Origin: an uncultured Pelagibacteraceae bacterium
Lineage (GTDB): Bacteria; Pseudomonadota; Alphaproteobacteria; Pelagibacterales; Pelagibacteraceae
Direction of reading: 5' to 3'
Length of the DNA stretch: 51,996 nucleotides
Assembly: GCA_902628195.1 (NCBI GenBank)
Contig: CACOLY010000008.1
Span: 1-51,996 of the forward strand
Made by a program: the position numbers and the translations under genes. The notes under the pieces were generated by a model. It searched no databases. It had not been told where the DNA came from and saw only the letters and a program-made list of their open reading frames with translations. Below, piece by piece: positions 7,788 through 18,455 of the stretch (position 1 is its first letter; each line of letters opens with the position of its first letter).

Positions 7788-8911
7788 AAATTATTTACAA
7801 TTGTTCCGCCAGATACAGGTTTTTTACATCCAGTTGTTGCAGGAAATGAAATTGGTAACTTTAAAAAAGATCTAATAGCAAGATAGGCAAATGACTGGGA
7901 TTCTACAAAATCACCATTAACACCATATTCATCGATAGACTGTATAACTAAATCTTTTTCTATCTCATTTTTAATTCTATTTACTAAAGTAGTATTTTTT
8001 CTCCCTCCACCACAAAGTAAGACTTTCCAAAATTTATTTTTGGTTTTTGACAAAAAATTGTGAAGTTCTGAAGTAATTATTTTGCTTGAAAAGCCTGTTA
8101 AGGTTGCTGCTCCATCTTCTAAACTTAAACCTCTTACAAAATTTAAATCAAAATCTTTTATGTCAAATGAAAATATATTTCTGTTGCTTCTATTATCAAA
8201 AATATCAAGAGCCTGATTTAAAATTAATTTATTTACTTTACCTAATTTTGCAATTTTACCATCTTTATCAAACTTATTTTTTGTTTTATGTCTTATCCAC
8301 TCATCTATTAAACAATTACCTGGTCCCAAATCTTTACTTTTAAAACTGTTTTTATCATGATCACTTATTGCAGTAATATTTGAAATACCACCTATATTCA
8401 AAATACAAACTGGCAATTCAATTTTTTTTTTGTTGATAATCAACTTGTGAAATATTGGAGTTAATGGAGCTCCTTCACCACCATTTTTAATATCATTCTG
8501 CCTAAAATCATAAATTACAGTTTTTTTAGTTAATTGAGATAAGAGATTGCCATCTCCTAGTTGTCTAGAAATTTTCTCTAATGGATTATGATAAATAGTC
8601 TGACCATGAAAGCCAATAAAATCTATTTTTTTATCTACCGATTTTAATATTTGATTAACTATTTTTGCATGAAAGATTGTTATTTCTCTTTCAAGGTCAT
8701 CAATTTTACCTTCATTTATATTGAGATCATTGGATTTTAAGATTTTACCTCTTAAATAATGAAGGTTTTCATAAATTTTTTGATCATATTTAAAGTATTT
8801 ATTTGTAACTTCATTAAATTGATCAATACCATCTGAGTCAATAACCGAGACATCTACTCCGTCTCCAGAGGTACCACTCATCAAGCCTAATGCTGTATAT
8901 AACTTTCCCAT
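7784..8911 (-). CDS. anmK: Anhydro-N-acetylmuramic acid kinase AnmK
   Basis: This 375-aa sugar kinase phosphorylates 1,6-anhydro-MurNAc released during peptidoglycan turnover, giving MurNAc-6-phosphate for recycling. The ATP-binding motif LMSGTSGDGVD lies at residues 10-20, followed by IGFHGQTIYH, NIGGISNITA, DLGPGNCLID and the late LLCGGGRKN loop, all characteristic of the family. The length is usual. The recycling partners NagZ and MurQ are not in this window. It is divergent from tyrS (47 bp apart) and convergent with the hydrolase gene, overlapping it by 4 bases. Confidence 0.95.
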   Translation of the reverse strand: MGKLYTALGLMSGTSGDGVDVSVIDSDGIDQFNEVTNKYFKYDQKIYENLHYLRGKILKSNDLNINEGKIDDLEREITIFHAKIVNQILKSVDKKIDFIGFHGQTIYHNPLEKISRQLGDGNLLSQLTKKTVIYDFRQNDIKNGGEGAPLTPIFHKLIINKKKIELPVCILNIGGISNITAISDHDKNSFKSKDLGPGNCLIDEWIRHKTKNKFDKDGKIAKLGKVNKLILNQALDIFDNRSNRNIFSFDIKDFDLNFVRGLSLEDGAATLTGFSSKIITSELHNFLSKTKNKFWKVLLCGGGRKNTTLVNRIKNEIEKDLVIQSIDEYGVNGDFVESQSFAYLAIRSFLKLPISFPATTGCKKPVSGGTIVNNF

Positions 8912-8958
8912 TCTTATTTTTTTTTAATAAAATTTGTATATTGTGTAGTTATAAGCTT

Positions 8959-10188
8959 ATGAATAAATTTTTAAAAGAATTTAAAGATAGGGGCTATTTT
9001 TATCAATGCACCAGTGAAAAAGAATTATCTGAATTGCTTAATAATGAAAAAATAAAAGGCTACATAGGTTTTGATTGTACTGCTGAAAGTCTTCATGTGG
9101 GTAGTTTGCTACAAATAATGTGTTTAAGACTTCTTCAAAAACATGGTCATCGACCTATTGTATTGTTAGGTGGAGGAACTACAAGAATTGGTGATCCATC
9201 AGGTAAAGATAAAACAAGAAAAATTTTAAATGAAAAAGAAATTGAAAGAAATATTAAGAGTATAGAAAAAATCTTAAAAAAATTTTTAATTACTGATAAT
9301 TCAAAAACAAAGCCTATTTTTGTTAATAATTATTCATGGCTAAAAAAATTAAATTATATTTCTTTTTTAAGAGATATTGGAAAACATTTTACAATTAATA
9401 AGATGCTAACTTTTGAAAGTGTTAAAACTAGGTTAGATAGAGAACAATCTTTAAGTTATATGGAATTCAGTTATATGATTTTACAGGCATACGATTTTTT
9501 GGAATTAAATAAAAAAGAAAATTGTTCTTTACAAATTGGTGGTTCCGATCAATGGGGGAATATAGTTAATGGCACTGAACTTATTAAAAGACACTCAAGT
9601 AAGCAAGTTTATGGTTTAACTACTCCTTTAATTACATTGGCGTCAGGAGCCAAAATGGGAAAAACTGAAACAGGAGCTATTTGGTTAGATGAAAAACTTT
9701 TGTCTGCCTACGACTATTGGCAATTTTGGAGAAATGTAGATGACAGAGATGTTATTAAATTTTTAAAAATGTTTACAGATTTAGATGTTGAAGAAATAAA
9801 TAAAATAATGAATAAGGATATTAATCAGCTTAAAATTAAGTTAGCTAATGAAACAACTTCTATGCTTCACGGTGAAAAGGCTTCTCGTAAAGCAGAACAA
9901 GCTGCAAAAGAGGTTTTTTCTGGAAAATCACTAGGATCTAATTTACCATCAATTAAAATCAGTAAACAAAACTTAAATAAAAATATTGATATAATTGAAC
10001 TTGTCATTTTATCTAAGTTAGAAAAATCCAAAAGTGAAGTAAGAAGATTAATCAAAGGAAATGCTATTAAATTAAATGATGAAATAATATCTGATGAAAA
10101 ATTAATCATAAGCGATAAATTTTTTCAAAAAAATTATTTAAAACTTTCTATAGGAAAAAAAAGACATATCAAAATCGAATTTAATTAA
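8959..10188 (+). CDS. tyrS: Tyrosyl-tRNA synthetase
   Basis: This 409-aa class I synthetase attaches tyrosine to tRNA-Tyr. HVGSLLQ (about residues 46-52) is its HIGH motif and KMGKT (about 232-236) its KMSKS motif. The tyrosine-pocket region GGSDQWGNI is intact, and an S4-like RNA-binding domain occupies about the last 65 residues. The frame is open from 8890, but the first 23 residues there are hydrophobic and unlike TyrS, whereas MNKFLKEFKDRGYFYQCT at 8959 matches family N-termini. The 3' end overlaps the convergent AsmA-like gene by 8 bases. Confidence 0.96.
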   Translation: MNKFLKEFKDRGYFYQCTSEKELSELLNNEKIKGYIGFDCTAESLHVGSLLQIMCLRLLQKHGHRPIVLLGGGTTRIGDPSGKDKTRKILNEKEIERNIKSIEKILKKFLITDNSKTKPIFVNNYSWLKKLNYISFLRDIGKHFTINKMLTFESVKTRLDREQSLSYMEFSYMILQAYDFLELNKKENCSLQIGGSDQWGNIVNGTELIKRHSSKQVYGLTTPLITLASGAKMGKTETGAIWLDEKLLSAYDYWQFWRNVDDRDVIKFLKMFTDLDVEEINKIMNKDINQLKIKLANETTSMLHGEKASRKAEQAAKEVFSGKSLGSNLPSIKISKQNLNKNIDIIELVILSKLEKSKSEVRRLIKGNAIKLNDEIISDEKLIISDKFFQKNYLKLSIGKKRHIKIEFN

Positions 10189-12370
10189 TTTTTTTTATTC
10201 TCTCTAAAGTTCTAGTAATAAATCTTGGAGTAAGAGTTTTTATAGGATTTACAGACGTTTCTAAATTTTCCTGAGGACCTTTTATCTTAAAACTGACACC
10301 GAAGACCCCCTCACCTGTTTTAGAACCTACTAATATTTGGCCTAATATAGGTATTGATCCAATTACTTTATTAATAGTAGTGGCTGGGATTAAAGTTCCA
10401 CGTAAGCTTATCAATTTATCTTTTTCAACATATCCATCCATTAAAATCGAAATAGCAGGTCCAATTGCATAAACTTCATCTATGGTGATTAAATTTTTAC
10501 TCGATTTAAATTGCATCTCAAATTCATCAAATCCTATTCCTTCACCTGACATTAAATCTGCAATACCCTGCAAGGATGCAAGTGTTAAAATTTTAGTTAA
10601 AACTGGTAATTCTTTCAATTTAAAATCATAAATTTTTATTGTTGAGATAGACTCATCCCCTTTTTTTTCTGAATAAAAGTCAAGCAAACCACCAGAAAAT
10701 CCTTTTACAAATTTATATCTATTTACAAAAGCCTCAGCTTGATCAACAAATAAAGTTGTAATCTTTTGATAACTTTCTGAATTAATTGTAAATCTCAATT
10801 TTTTTTCATCATCAAAATATCCCTTTAAGTCACCTTTTATAATTTCTTCATCTTTAAAAGTTAAACTGCCCTCAAAATTATTAAGTTTATGATTTTGATC
10901 TAATTGTAAATTAGCTACATTGATATGAATTAAGAATGATTTCTTTAATATCTTTGTACTTTCCTGATTATAATCTAATAAATACTTTATCAAATAATTT
11001 GCATTTAAAGTAGGACCTTTTAAAAAAAAATTCTTATTTTTTTTTATTAATTCAAAATTATTAATTATATTTTCCTTATCCAAGTAATTAACATTAAAAC
11101 TATCAAGATCAATTATTTTTAAATCTTTATTAAAAATTAATTTTTTGACGTTTATTTTGTTTTCTTCCTCAGTTAAAGAAATTGAATCAAATTTTATTTT
11201 ATCATTAATTTTATTTTCTCCTTTAACATCTATATTCAATTCAGTATTTTCTTTTTTTTGATAGTTTAAAAAATCTAATTTAAAAGGATTTTTTTTAATT
11301 TTTAATGAACTGGAGAAAGAATAAACATCATTAATCTTTTTTATTGAATATTTAATATTATCATTTTGTTTTTGTAGTAAAATATCTCCTAAACCGTCTA
11401 TAGATAAATTATTATTTTTTGAAACAATTGATAATTCATGATTTAAAAATTTTATACTATTTGATAATTCAGGAAATATTTTTTTTAAACCATTAACTTT
11501 TGAACTTGTCATTTCATTTAATCTTAATTTAGTTTCAAATACTAAATCTCTGAATTTTAATTTATCATTTATTTTGAAAGAAAATTTACTATTTGAACTA
11601 AACTTTAACTTTGTCAAATCTAAATTAAACAAATAAGGTTTTATAAAAAAATCTAATTGATCTTGAGTTAAATCAATTATTTCGTTCTCAACTTGACCGT
11701 TAATCAAATAATATTTTTTATCATTCTTTACTGAAAGTTCCTTTGAAGAAAACTCAACTTCATTTAATGCAAATTTTAAATTTTCAAAATTTAAGTTATC
11801 TTTAATTAAATCAAACTTAAAATTTATGTCATCTACAATAAATTTTTTAAAAACATCTATTTTAACATCACGTACAACACCGTTTATTTTATAATTGTTT
11901 TTTAATTTTCCATTTTCATTAAATTCTATTTTGATATTTGCTATTAAAAAACCTTTTTTTAAAAATTTTTCAAAAAAAAATAATTCGGTATTTTGCTTAA
12001 AACTTCTTACTAAAGAGGTTATCTTTTTTACCTCAAGAGGTTTTGTAGAAATTTCTAAATTTTCAATAATAAATTTATCACTAAATAAAGAGTTTAAAGG
12101 TATTTGAGCTTTTATACTTTCAAAATCTAAAATAATATCTTTATTAATTATTTTTGGTCCAATTGTTTTTGTACTAAATTTAAAATCTATTGGATTAAAA
12201 ATGATCTTTATTTTTTTTAGTTCAATATCTAAATGCTGATCAAACTCTTTTATTTTATTTGAAATTTGGTTGTTGAATTTTTTTGTTTCAATTCCAATTA
12301 AACTTAAATAACCAAAAAAAATTATAAGTAAAAAAAATAATGATATTAAAATTCTAATTACTATTCTCAT
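10181..12370 (-). CDS. AsmA-like / DUF3971 (YhdP-like) envelope protein
   Basis: This 729-aa protein has one N-terminal membrane anchor (about residues 4-25) and then a very long, repetitive beta-rich region with alternating hydrophobic residues. The C-terminal 200 residues (LPVLTKILTLASLQGIADLM..., IPATTINKVIGSIPILGQIL) match the AsmA-like C-terminal domain found in YhdP/TamB-class proteins. These are thought to bridge the periplasm and move phospholipids to the outer membrane. Such a role fits an organism with Lpt machinery (29615-34239) but is inferred. Its ATG abuts the prfB stop (12370 shared), so it lies in the mrcA-prfB operon. Confidence 0.8.
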   Translation of the reverse strand: MRIVIRILISLFFLLIIFFGYLSLIGIETKKFNNQISNKIKEFDQHLDIELKKIKIIFNPIDFKFSTKTIGPKIINKDIILDFESIKAQIPLNSLFSDKFIIENLEISTKPLEVKKITSLVRSFKQNTELFFFEKFLKKGFLIANIKIEFNENGKLKNNYKINGVVRDVKIDVFKKFIVDDINFKFDLIKDNLNFENLKFALNEVEFSSKELSVKNDKKYYLINGQVENEIIDLTQDQLDFFIKPYLFNLDLTKLKFSSNSKFSFKINDKLKFRDLVFETKLRLNEMTSSKVNGLKKIFPELSNSIKFLNHELSIVSKNNNLSIDGLGDILLQKQNDNIKYSIKKINDVYSFSSSLKIKKNPFKLDFLNYQKKENTELNIDVKGENKINDKIKFDSISLTEEENKINVKKLIFNKDLKIIDLDSFNVNYLDKENIINNFELIKKNKNFFLKGPTLNANYLIKYLLDYNQESTKILKKSFLIHINVANLQLDQNHKLNNFEGSLTFKDEEIIKGDLKGYFDDEKKLRFTINSESYQKITTLFVDQAEAFVNRYKFVKGFSGGLLDFYSEKKGDESISTIKIYDFKLKELPVLTKILTLASLQGIADLMSGEGIGFDEFEMQFKSSKNLITIDEVYAIGPAISILMDGYVEKDKLISLRGTLIPATTINKVIGSIPILGQILVGSKTGEGVFGVSFKIKGPQENLETSVNPIKTLTPRFITRTLERIKKIN

Positions 12371-13462
12371 TAAATTTTATATAAAGATTGTTCAAGAAAG
12401 TTATCAATATCACCGTCTAATACTTTTTCAGGATTAGTACTCTCGTAATTTGTTCTGTTATCTTTAACTAATCTGTATGGCTGTAATACGTATGATCTTA
12501 TTTGATGACCCCATCCTATCTCAGATTTTGAGGACTCAATATTTTGCGCCTCCTTTTCTTTCTTTTTCATTTCAAAATCATATAATCTAGCTCTCAACAT
12601 ATTCATACAAGTCTCTTTATTTTTATGTTGTGATCTTTCATTTTGACATTGAACAACTATTTTTGATGGCAAATGTGTTATCCTGACTGCACTATCAGTA
12701 GTATTGACATGTTGACCACCAGCACCACTAGATCTATACGTATCTATCCTTAAATCTTTATCTAAAATTTCAATATCAATATTTTCATCAACTACTGGAT
12801 ATATCCATACACTTGCAAAACTTGTATGTCTTCTTGCACCAGAGTCAAATGGTGAAATCCTTACTAATCGATGTATGCCAGATTCTTTTTTTAACCATCC
12901 AAAAACATAATTTCCTTTAATTTTTATTGTTGAAGATTTAATGCCAGCTTCATCACCTCTGTGTTCACTTATAAGACTTGATTTAAATTTTTTTGAGTCT
13001 GACCATTTAAGATACATTCTTCTTAACATATCTGCCCAATCTTGGCTCTCAGTACCTCCAGCACCAGCGTGAATTTCTATATAACAATCAAGAACATCTG
13101 CTTCATTTGATAAAAAACAACTTATTTCATTTTTTTTAACAACACTTCTCAATTCTTTAATATTCTCAAAAACTTCGCTTTGGATATTTTGGTTATTTTC
13201 CTCTTTGGCCAATTTATATAAATCATCTAAATCATCCAAACTTTTAATAGAATTTTTAAATGAATTAGTTAATTCTTCGTAAAACTTTTTTTCCTTAATT
13301 ACTTTATTTGAATTTGCTTTATCTTGCCAAAAATTAGCATTAAGCATTTGTTTATTATGATTTTCTAATTTAGAGTAAATATCATTTTTTTCAAAGAAAC
13401 TCCTTAATTCTTTGATTAATTCTTTCAATCTCTTTTTTAAAATTTAAATATTTATCATCCAT
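12370..13462 (-). CDS. prfB: Peptide chain release factor 2, expressed by +1 programmed frameshift
   Basis: RF2 releases completed proteins at UGA and UAA. The first frame starts at the ATG 13462-13460, which overlaps the mrcA stop (TAATG). It reads 23 codons, MDDKYLNFKKEIERINQRIK and then EFL, and meets TGA at 13393-13391. Skipping base 13393 continues into the main frame at E24 and runs to 12370, giving 363 aa, close to the 365 of E. coli RF2. The SPF motif falls near 203-205 and the catalytic GGQ near 248-250, almost as in E. coli. A plain ORF call from the ATG at 13428 would give a wrong N-terminus, so this is an intact, autoregulated gene and not a pseudogene. Confidence 0.93.
13391..13405 (-). 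promoter_or_regulatory. prfB: prfB programmed frameshift signal
   Basis: On the minus strand the sequence AAGGAG-TTT-CTT-TGA has an internal Shine-Dalgarno-like AAGGAG three bases before the slippery CTT codon and an in-frame TGA. This is the same geometry as the E. coli prfB site (AGGGGG-TAT-CTT-TGA). When RF2 is scarce the ribosome pauses at TGA and slips +1 onto GAA, so RF2 level controls its own synthesis. Confidence 0.93.
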
Positions 13463-15798
13463 TAATAAAACTTTAATATATTATTTGAGTCTAATCTATT
13501 ATTATTTGAATATAAAACTTTACCATCAACAACATTTTTACTTTTATAAGCTTCCATAATAGTATTTTTTGATGAGAGATTCGCTTTTTGACCAGTCGTA
13601 GGGTCAATCACCATCATGGTTATACCATCAGAAACTTTGAATGGTCTTGCTTCAGATTTTTTAACTGCTTCTTTAATAAAATTTTCAAATATAGGTAATG
13701 CTGTTTTTGAACCTGTTTCAAATTTCCCTAGTGGCGCAGGATTGTCCATTCCAACATAAACTCCAATTACATAATTAGATGTAAATCCAACAAACCATGC
13801 ATCAGTATTTTCATTTGTAGTACCAGTTTTTCCAGCTAGATTTAATTTTAATTTTTTTAATTTTTTTCCAGTACCTCTTTGTATTACACCCTCAAGTATG
13901 GAAGTAATTTGGTAAGCCGTTTGCGCAGAAAAAACTTGCTTATAATTATTGTTTATTTTTGGATAATTTTTACTTGTATAGGAAATTTCTTTACAATTTA
14001 GACATGATCTTTTTTCATTATTTACAATTGTATTCCCCTCACTATCTTGAATTCTATCTATAAGTATTGGACTTACCAATTTTCCACCATTGATAAATGC
14101 TGAATATGCAGAAGTTAGCTTCAATAAAGTAGTCTCAGCAGATCCTAAAGATATAGATAATAATTCCTCTGGATTATCATATATTCCTAACATTTCAGAA
14201 AAGTTTGTAATATTATCAATTCCTAATTTTTGAGCTATTCTAACAGTCATTAAATTTCGAGATTTTTCTAACCCTGTTCTTAATGTAGAAAGTCCATAAA
14301 ACTTTTTTCCATAATTTTCTGGTTTCCACATTTTTAAATCTATACCTTGATCTAATACCAACGGAGCATCTAACACTAATGAAGAAGGAGTATAATTATT
14401 TTCTAAAGCTAATGCGTAAACAAAAGGTTTGAAGGCTGAACCCGGTTGTCTTAGTGCTTGTGTTGCTCTATTAAATTCACTATTTCTAAAACTGAATCCA
14501 CCACTTAAGGCTAAAACTCTTCCAGTGTATGGATCCATCACCACAATACCACCATTTATTTTTGGTATTTGTTTTAAACTAAATTCGTTTTCTCCTATTT
14601 TTTTTGTATAAATAATGTCACCAACCCTTAACAGCTCCTCAAATTCTTTTTTTGTCCATGATATATCATTGTATTTTATTGAGCCTTTTAATTTATTCGA
14701 TGTTTCTATTTCTGCAGAAAATTGATTCACTTTTTTTACTATTGAAATATCCCAACCAATAGAATCTTCTATTTTTAGATCTTTAAAATCATTAGCCCAA
14801 TTTGAAGAATATTTTTTATTTCCTAAAATTCCATGCCATCCCTTTCTTTTATCATATGCAATTAGTCCTTTTCTTAAAGAGTTGGTGGCGATTTTTTGTA
14901 AATTTAGGTCTATGGGTGTATTAATATTGAAACCTTGTTTATAAACTTTTTCATAACTTAATTTTTCGATAACATTCTTTCTTACATCTTCTATATAAAA
15001 TTGTGCATCCTCTAAAAAAATCTTTTTATTTTTTTTTAAAATAATCTTTTTTTTTTTTAAATTTTCATATTCTTTATTATTTATAAATTGATTTTCTAAT
15101 AAATTTTTTAAAACAAGGTTTCTTCTAAACTCAGCTAGTTTTATATTTCTATATGGGTTATATTTGCTAGGTGCTTTTGGTAATGCTGCTAACAACGCTG
15201 CTTCTTCGTAATTAAGTTCTTTAATAGATTTATCAAAATATTCTAAACTAGCAGCTGCAACACCGTATGCTCCACTACCTAGATATATTTGATTTAGATA
15301 TAATTCTAAAATTCTCTCTTTAGTTAAAGCTCTCTCAATTCTAAAAGCAAGAATTGCCTCTTTTATTTTTCTGTTTAAACTAACCTCATTGGTAAGTAAA
15401 AAGTTTTTTGCTACTTGTTGAGTAATTGTAGATGCACCTTCTAATCTTTTTGATGTCATTATATTTTTCAAATTATTTATTACTGCTCTCATGACGCCTT
15501 TTGCATCTACACCTGGATGTGAAAAAAAGTTTTTATCCTCAGCTGATAAGAAAGCACTTATTACATTTTTGGGAATTGAGCCATATGGGATAAAAATTCT
15601 TTTTTCTTTTGAAAAATCAGCAACTAAATTTCCCTCACCTGAATAGACTTTGCTTGAAACAGGAGGTTTATAATTTTTTAAAAATTTGTAATCCGGTATA
15701 TTGTTAGAAAAATTCCATAAAATACCTAATATTAAAACCGATATAAGTAATAAAAAACTAATAATTGCTAGAAATATATTTTTAAAATACCTGTTCAT
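13462..15798 (-). CDS. mrcA: Penicillin-binding protein 1A (bifunctional transglycosylase/transpeptidase)
   Basis: This 778-aa class A PBP polymerises and cross-links peptidoglycan in the periplasm. An N-terminal anchor (about residues 8-30) precedes the glycosyltransferase 51 domain: catalytic E87 in SAEDKNFFSHPG, then EGASTITQQVAKN. The transpeptidase domain has the SxxK serine in RQPGSAFKPF (about residue 454) and KTGTTN (about 661). It heads the mrcA-prfB-AsmA unit. A perfect TATAAT at 15813-15808 would give an almost leaderless transcript. The length is usual for alphaproteobacterial PBP1A. Confidence 0.96.
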   Translation of the reverse strand: MNRYFKNIFLAIISFLLLISVLILGILWNFSNNIPDYKFLKNYKPPVSSKVYSGEGNLVADFSKEKRIFIPYGSIPKNVISAFLSAEDKNFFSHPGVDAKGVMRAVINNLKNIMTSKRLEGASTITQQVAKNFLLTNEVSLNRKIKEAILAFRIERALTKERILELYLNQIYLGSGAYGVAAASLEYFDKSIKELNYEEAALLAALPKAPSKYNPYRNIKLAEFRRNLVLKNLLENQFINNKEYENLKKKKIILKKNKKIFLEDAQFYIEDVRKNVIEKLSYEKVYKQGFNINTPIDLNLQKIATNSLRKGLIAYDKRKGWHGILGNKKYSSNWANDFKDLKIEDSIGWDISIVKKVNQFSAEIETSNKLKGSIKYNDISWTKKEFEELLRVGDIIYTKKIGENEFSLKQIPKINGGIVVMDPYTGRVLALSGGFSFRNSEFNRATQALRQPGSAFKPFVYALALENNYTPSSLVLDAPLVLDQGIDLKMWKPENYGKKFYGLSTLRTGLEKSRNLMTVRIAQKLGIDNITNFSEMLGIYDNPEELLSISLGSAETTLLKLTSAYSAFINGGKLVSPILIDRIQDSEGNTIVNNEKRSCLNCKEISYTSKNYPKINNNYKQVFSAQTAYQITSILEGVIQRGTGKKLKKLKLNLAGKTGTTNENTDAWFVGFTSNYVIGVYVGMDNPAPLGKFETGSKTALPIFENFIKEAVKKSEARPFKVSDGITMMVIDPTTGQKANLSSKNTIMEAYKSKNVVDGKVLYSNNNRLDSNNILKFY

Positions 15799-15807
15799 TT
15801 TGTTTCC

Positions 15808-15813
15808 ATTATA
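15808..15813 (-). promoter_or_regulatory. Candidate -10 element for mrcA
   Basis: TATAAT on the minus strand lies 10 bp upstream of the mrcA start codon (cat at 15796-15798). Initiation would fall about 3 nt before the ATG. The -35 region 17 bp upstream (CTTATC) is poor. The 97-bp space shared with the divergent rne gene contains nothing else I can name. Confidence 0.4.
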
Positions 15814-15895
15814 TACTGGAATTTGTTAAAGATAAGGCATTAGAAAACAAAATTTTATAGTAGTAAATTAAAATGAAACAATCAAAAAAAATTAT

Positions 15896-17674
15896 ATGGA
15901 AAAAAATTTGTATATCGATGCATCGCATCCCACTGAAACCAGGGTTGTGCTTAAATCAGAAAATAATATTGAAGATTACGAGTACGAAGGATTAAAAAAT
16001 AGTCTAATTAAAAACAATATCTATCTTGGCAAAGTCAGTAGAATTGAACCATCTCTCCAAGCTGCTTTTGTAGATTTTGGAAGAGAAAGGCATGGTTTTT
16101 TATCATTCAATGATATTCAGTCTGATTATTATCAAATTCCCCAAAGTGATCTTGAAATAATAAAACAAGAAGAGGAAAAAGCTAGGGAAGAACTTTCAAA
16201 AGAGATCGAAGCTAAGGAAGAAGAAGATTTGGCTGAGGGAAAATTAGAAATAGATGACCCATTAGAAAAAAAAAATTTAGAGGAAAAAGGAAATTCAGTA
16301 GATGAAAAAGTTGCTAAAAAAGAAAAAAGATTTAGTTTTAAAAGATATAAAATTCAAGAAGTTATAAAACCTAACCAGGTTATTTTAGTTCAAGTAATAA
16401 AAGATGAAAGAGGCCAGAAAGGTGCTGCATTAAGTACTTTTATTTCCATAGCTGGCAAATATATTGTTTTAATGCCAAACACTCCAAAAGGTGGAGGTAT
16501 ATCAAGAAAAATATTTAACCCGATAGATAGAAAAAAAATAAGAGAAATTCTAAATGAAATGGAGATACCCAAAGGAATGGGATTGATTGTCAGAACAGCA
16601 GGTAGTAATAAAACAAAAAACGAAGTTAATCACGATTTAACAACGCTTATCAATACTTGGAATCAAATTAAAGAAAAAGCAATTAATTCTATTGCTCCTT
16701 CACTAATACATCAGGAAAGTGAAATTATTAATAGGACTCTTAGAGATATGTATGATGAAAATACTAAGAATATAATTATCGAGGGTAATGAGGGTTATAA
16801 AAAAGCTCAAAGTTTCATGAAAATGATGATGCCCTCACATGTTAAAAAAATTAAAAAATATAGAGGTAAAATACCACTGTTTATTGATCAAGGTATTGAA
16901 CAAAAATTAAATCAAATATTTGAGTCTGAAATTAAACTAAATTCAGGTGGATATTTGGTAATCAATCCTACTGAGGCTTTGGTCTCTATTGATATTAATT
17001 CTGGAAGTTCAATTAAACAAAAAAATGTTGAAAGCACTGCCTTAGATACTAACTTAGAGGCTGCAGATGAAATAGCAAGACAAATTAAAATTAGAGATTT
17101 ATCAGGTCTTATAATTATAGACTTCATAGATATGTTAGGATATGGAAATAGAAGATTAGTTGAAAGAAGGTTAAAAGAAAAATGTAGATCAGATAGAGCT
17201 AGGATTCAAATTGGTAGGATAAGTAATTTTGGTTTATTAGAGATGTCTAGACAAAGATTACGTGAAAGTGCGGTTAAATGGAAGGTAAATTTAACTGATG
17301 AGTCCTTCGCACAAAAACTTCTTAAGATAGTTGAATTAAATGCAGTATTAAATAAGGCTAAATTTGTAGATTTGAAGGTTTGCGAGAAAATTTCTGATTT
17401 TTTAAAAGAAAACTTTGTTGAGGATTTAACATTTATTGAAAAAAAAATTAAAATGAAAATTGATATTATTACCGATCATAATCTTATAATTCCAGAATAT
17501 ATAATTGATATAAAAAATAAATCAAAAAAAACTCTACAATTAATAGAACACAAAGAAAAACTTAAAATTATTAATCTCAAAAAAAACGAAAATAAAATAA
17601 TTAATTTAAAAAATATTAAAAAATATAAAAAAAAACCTTTCAAAAAAAAAAAATTTTTCAAAAAAGCTAAATAA
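15896..17674 (+). CDS. rne: RNase E/G family endoribonuclease
   Basis: This 592-aa protein matches the catalytic half of RNase E. It starts with [13 protein letters not shown], followed by an S1 domain interrupted by an acidic insertion (about residues 85-145), common in alphaproteobacterial RNase E. The DNase I-like domain has the metal-binding aspartates D366 (SIDINSG) and D409 (IIIDFIDM), 43 residues apart as in E. coli. The CPxC zinc-link expected some 55-60 residues after the second aspartate is absent: only [12 protein letters not shown] is found there. The tail is short and extremely lysine-rich instead of a long degradosome scaffold. It handles mRNA decay and rRNA/tRNA processing. It could equally be labelled RNase G-like. 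Confidence 0.9.
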   Translation: MEKNLYIDASHPTETRVVLKSENNIEDYEYEGLKNSLIKNNIYLGKVSRIEPSLQAAFVDFGRERHGFLSFNDIQSDYYQIPQSDLEIIKQEEEKAREELSKEIEAKEEEDLAEGKLEIDDPLEKKNLEEKGNSVDEKVAKKEKRFSFKRYKIQEVIKPNQVILVQVIKDERGQKGAALSTFISIAGKYIVLMPNTPKGGGISRKIFNPIDRKKIREILNEMEIPKGMGLIVRTAGSNKTKNEVNHDLTTLINTWNQIKEKAINSIAPSLIHQESEIINRTLRDMYDENTKNIIIEGNEGYKKAQSFMKMMMPSHVKKIKKYRGKIPLFIDQGIEQKLNQIFESEIKLNSGGYLVINPTEALVSIDINSGSSIKQKNVESTALDTNLEAADEIARQIKIRDLSGLIIIDFIDMLGYGNRRLVERRLKEKCRSDRARIQIGRISNFGLLEMSRQRLRESAVKWKVNLTDESFAQKLLKIVELNAVLNKAKFVDLKVCEKISDFLKENFVEDLTFIEKKIKMKIDIITDHNLIIPEYIIDIKNKSKKTLQLIEHKEKLKIINLKKNENKIINLKNIKKYKKKPFKKKKFFKKAK

Positions 17675-18455
17675 TACCCTCAGTTGGAGAAGATGGGCTA
17701 CCCATTAAAGTCTTATCTATTCTACCTGAAAGAAAAGATTTTCTGCCTGATATGACAGCATGTTTGAATGCTAAAGCCATATCAAAAGGCTTTTTTGCTT
17801 TTGCAATCGCTGTATTTACCAAAACTCCATCACAGCCTAACTCCATTGCCATTACTGCATCAGATGCTTGACCTAAACCAGCGTCTATAATTAAAGGCAG
17901 TTTTGTCTGAGATCTTATAATTTTGATATTTACTTTATTGAGAATTCCTAATCCTGAGCCAATAGGTGCTGCTAAAGGCATTATCGCTGATGCTCCAGAA
18001 TTTTCTAATCGCTTTGCCATAAGTGGATCATCATTACAATAAACCATTACTTTAAAACCTTCTTTTGTTAGGATCTCAGTAGATTTAAGAGTTTCTATCA
18101 TTTCAGGAAATAAATTTTTTTTGTCTCCCAAAACTTCAAGTTTGACTAATTTCCATCCACCTATTTCTCTTGCTAATCTTAATGTTCGTAAAGCCTCTTT
18201 AGAATTAAAACATCCAGCAGTATTTGGTAAATATGTAATTTTTTTGGGATCAATATAATCCATTAATAGAGGCTTTCTTTTATCAGTTATATTAACTCTT
18301 CGGACTGCTACAGTTACTATTTCTGCACCAGAAAGTTTAATTGCTTTTGCACATTCACTCATATTCTTATATTTACCAGTGCCTACAATTAACCTTGAAT
18401 TAAATCTTTTATTTGCAATTACTAAATTGTCTTTAGTCAACTTAACCACCTCCAA
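17667..18455 (-). CDS. thiG: Thiazole synthase ThiG
   Basis: This 262-aa TIM-barrel enzyme forms the thiazole ring of thiamine from deoxyxylulose phosphate, dehydroglycine or iminoglycine, and the ThiS thiocarboxylate. Recognisable segments are [59 protein letters not shown] and the C-terminal [13 protein letters not shown]. The ATG at 18455 overlaps the thiS 3' end by 14 bases; an in-frame GTG two codons on is the alternative start. It is convergent with rne, overlapping by 8 bases. thiC and other thiamine genes are not in the window. Confidence 0.95.
   Translation of the reverse strand: MEVVKLTKDNLVIANKRFNSRLIVGTGKYKNMSECAKAIKLSGAEIVTVAVRRVNITDKRKPLLMDYIDPKKITYLPNTAGCFNSKEALRTLRLAREIGGWKLVKLEVLGDKKNLFPEMIETLKSTEILTKEGFKVMVYCNDDPLMAKRLENSGASAIMPLAAPIGSGLGILNKVNIKIIRSQTKLPLIIDAGLGQASDAVMAMELGCDGVLVNTAIAKAKKPFDMALAFKHAVISGRKSFLSGRIDKTLMGSPSSPTEGII

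Noticed and set aside
13429..13461. Apparent short gap between prfB and mrcA
   Set aside because: It is not intergenic: it encodes the first part of prfB upstream of the frameshift site.
15799..15895. Possible riboswitch or RNase E autoregulatory leader between mrcA and rne
   Set aside because: The 97 bp show no stable paired structure by eye and match no riboswitch class I know; only a -10 for mrcA could be supported.
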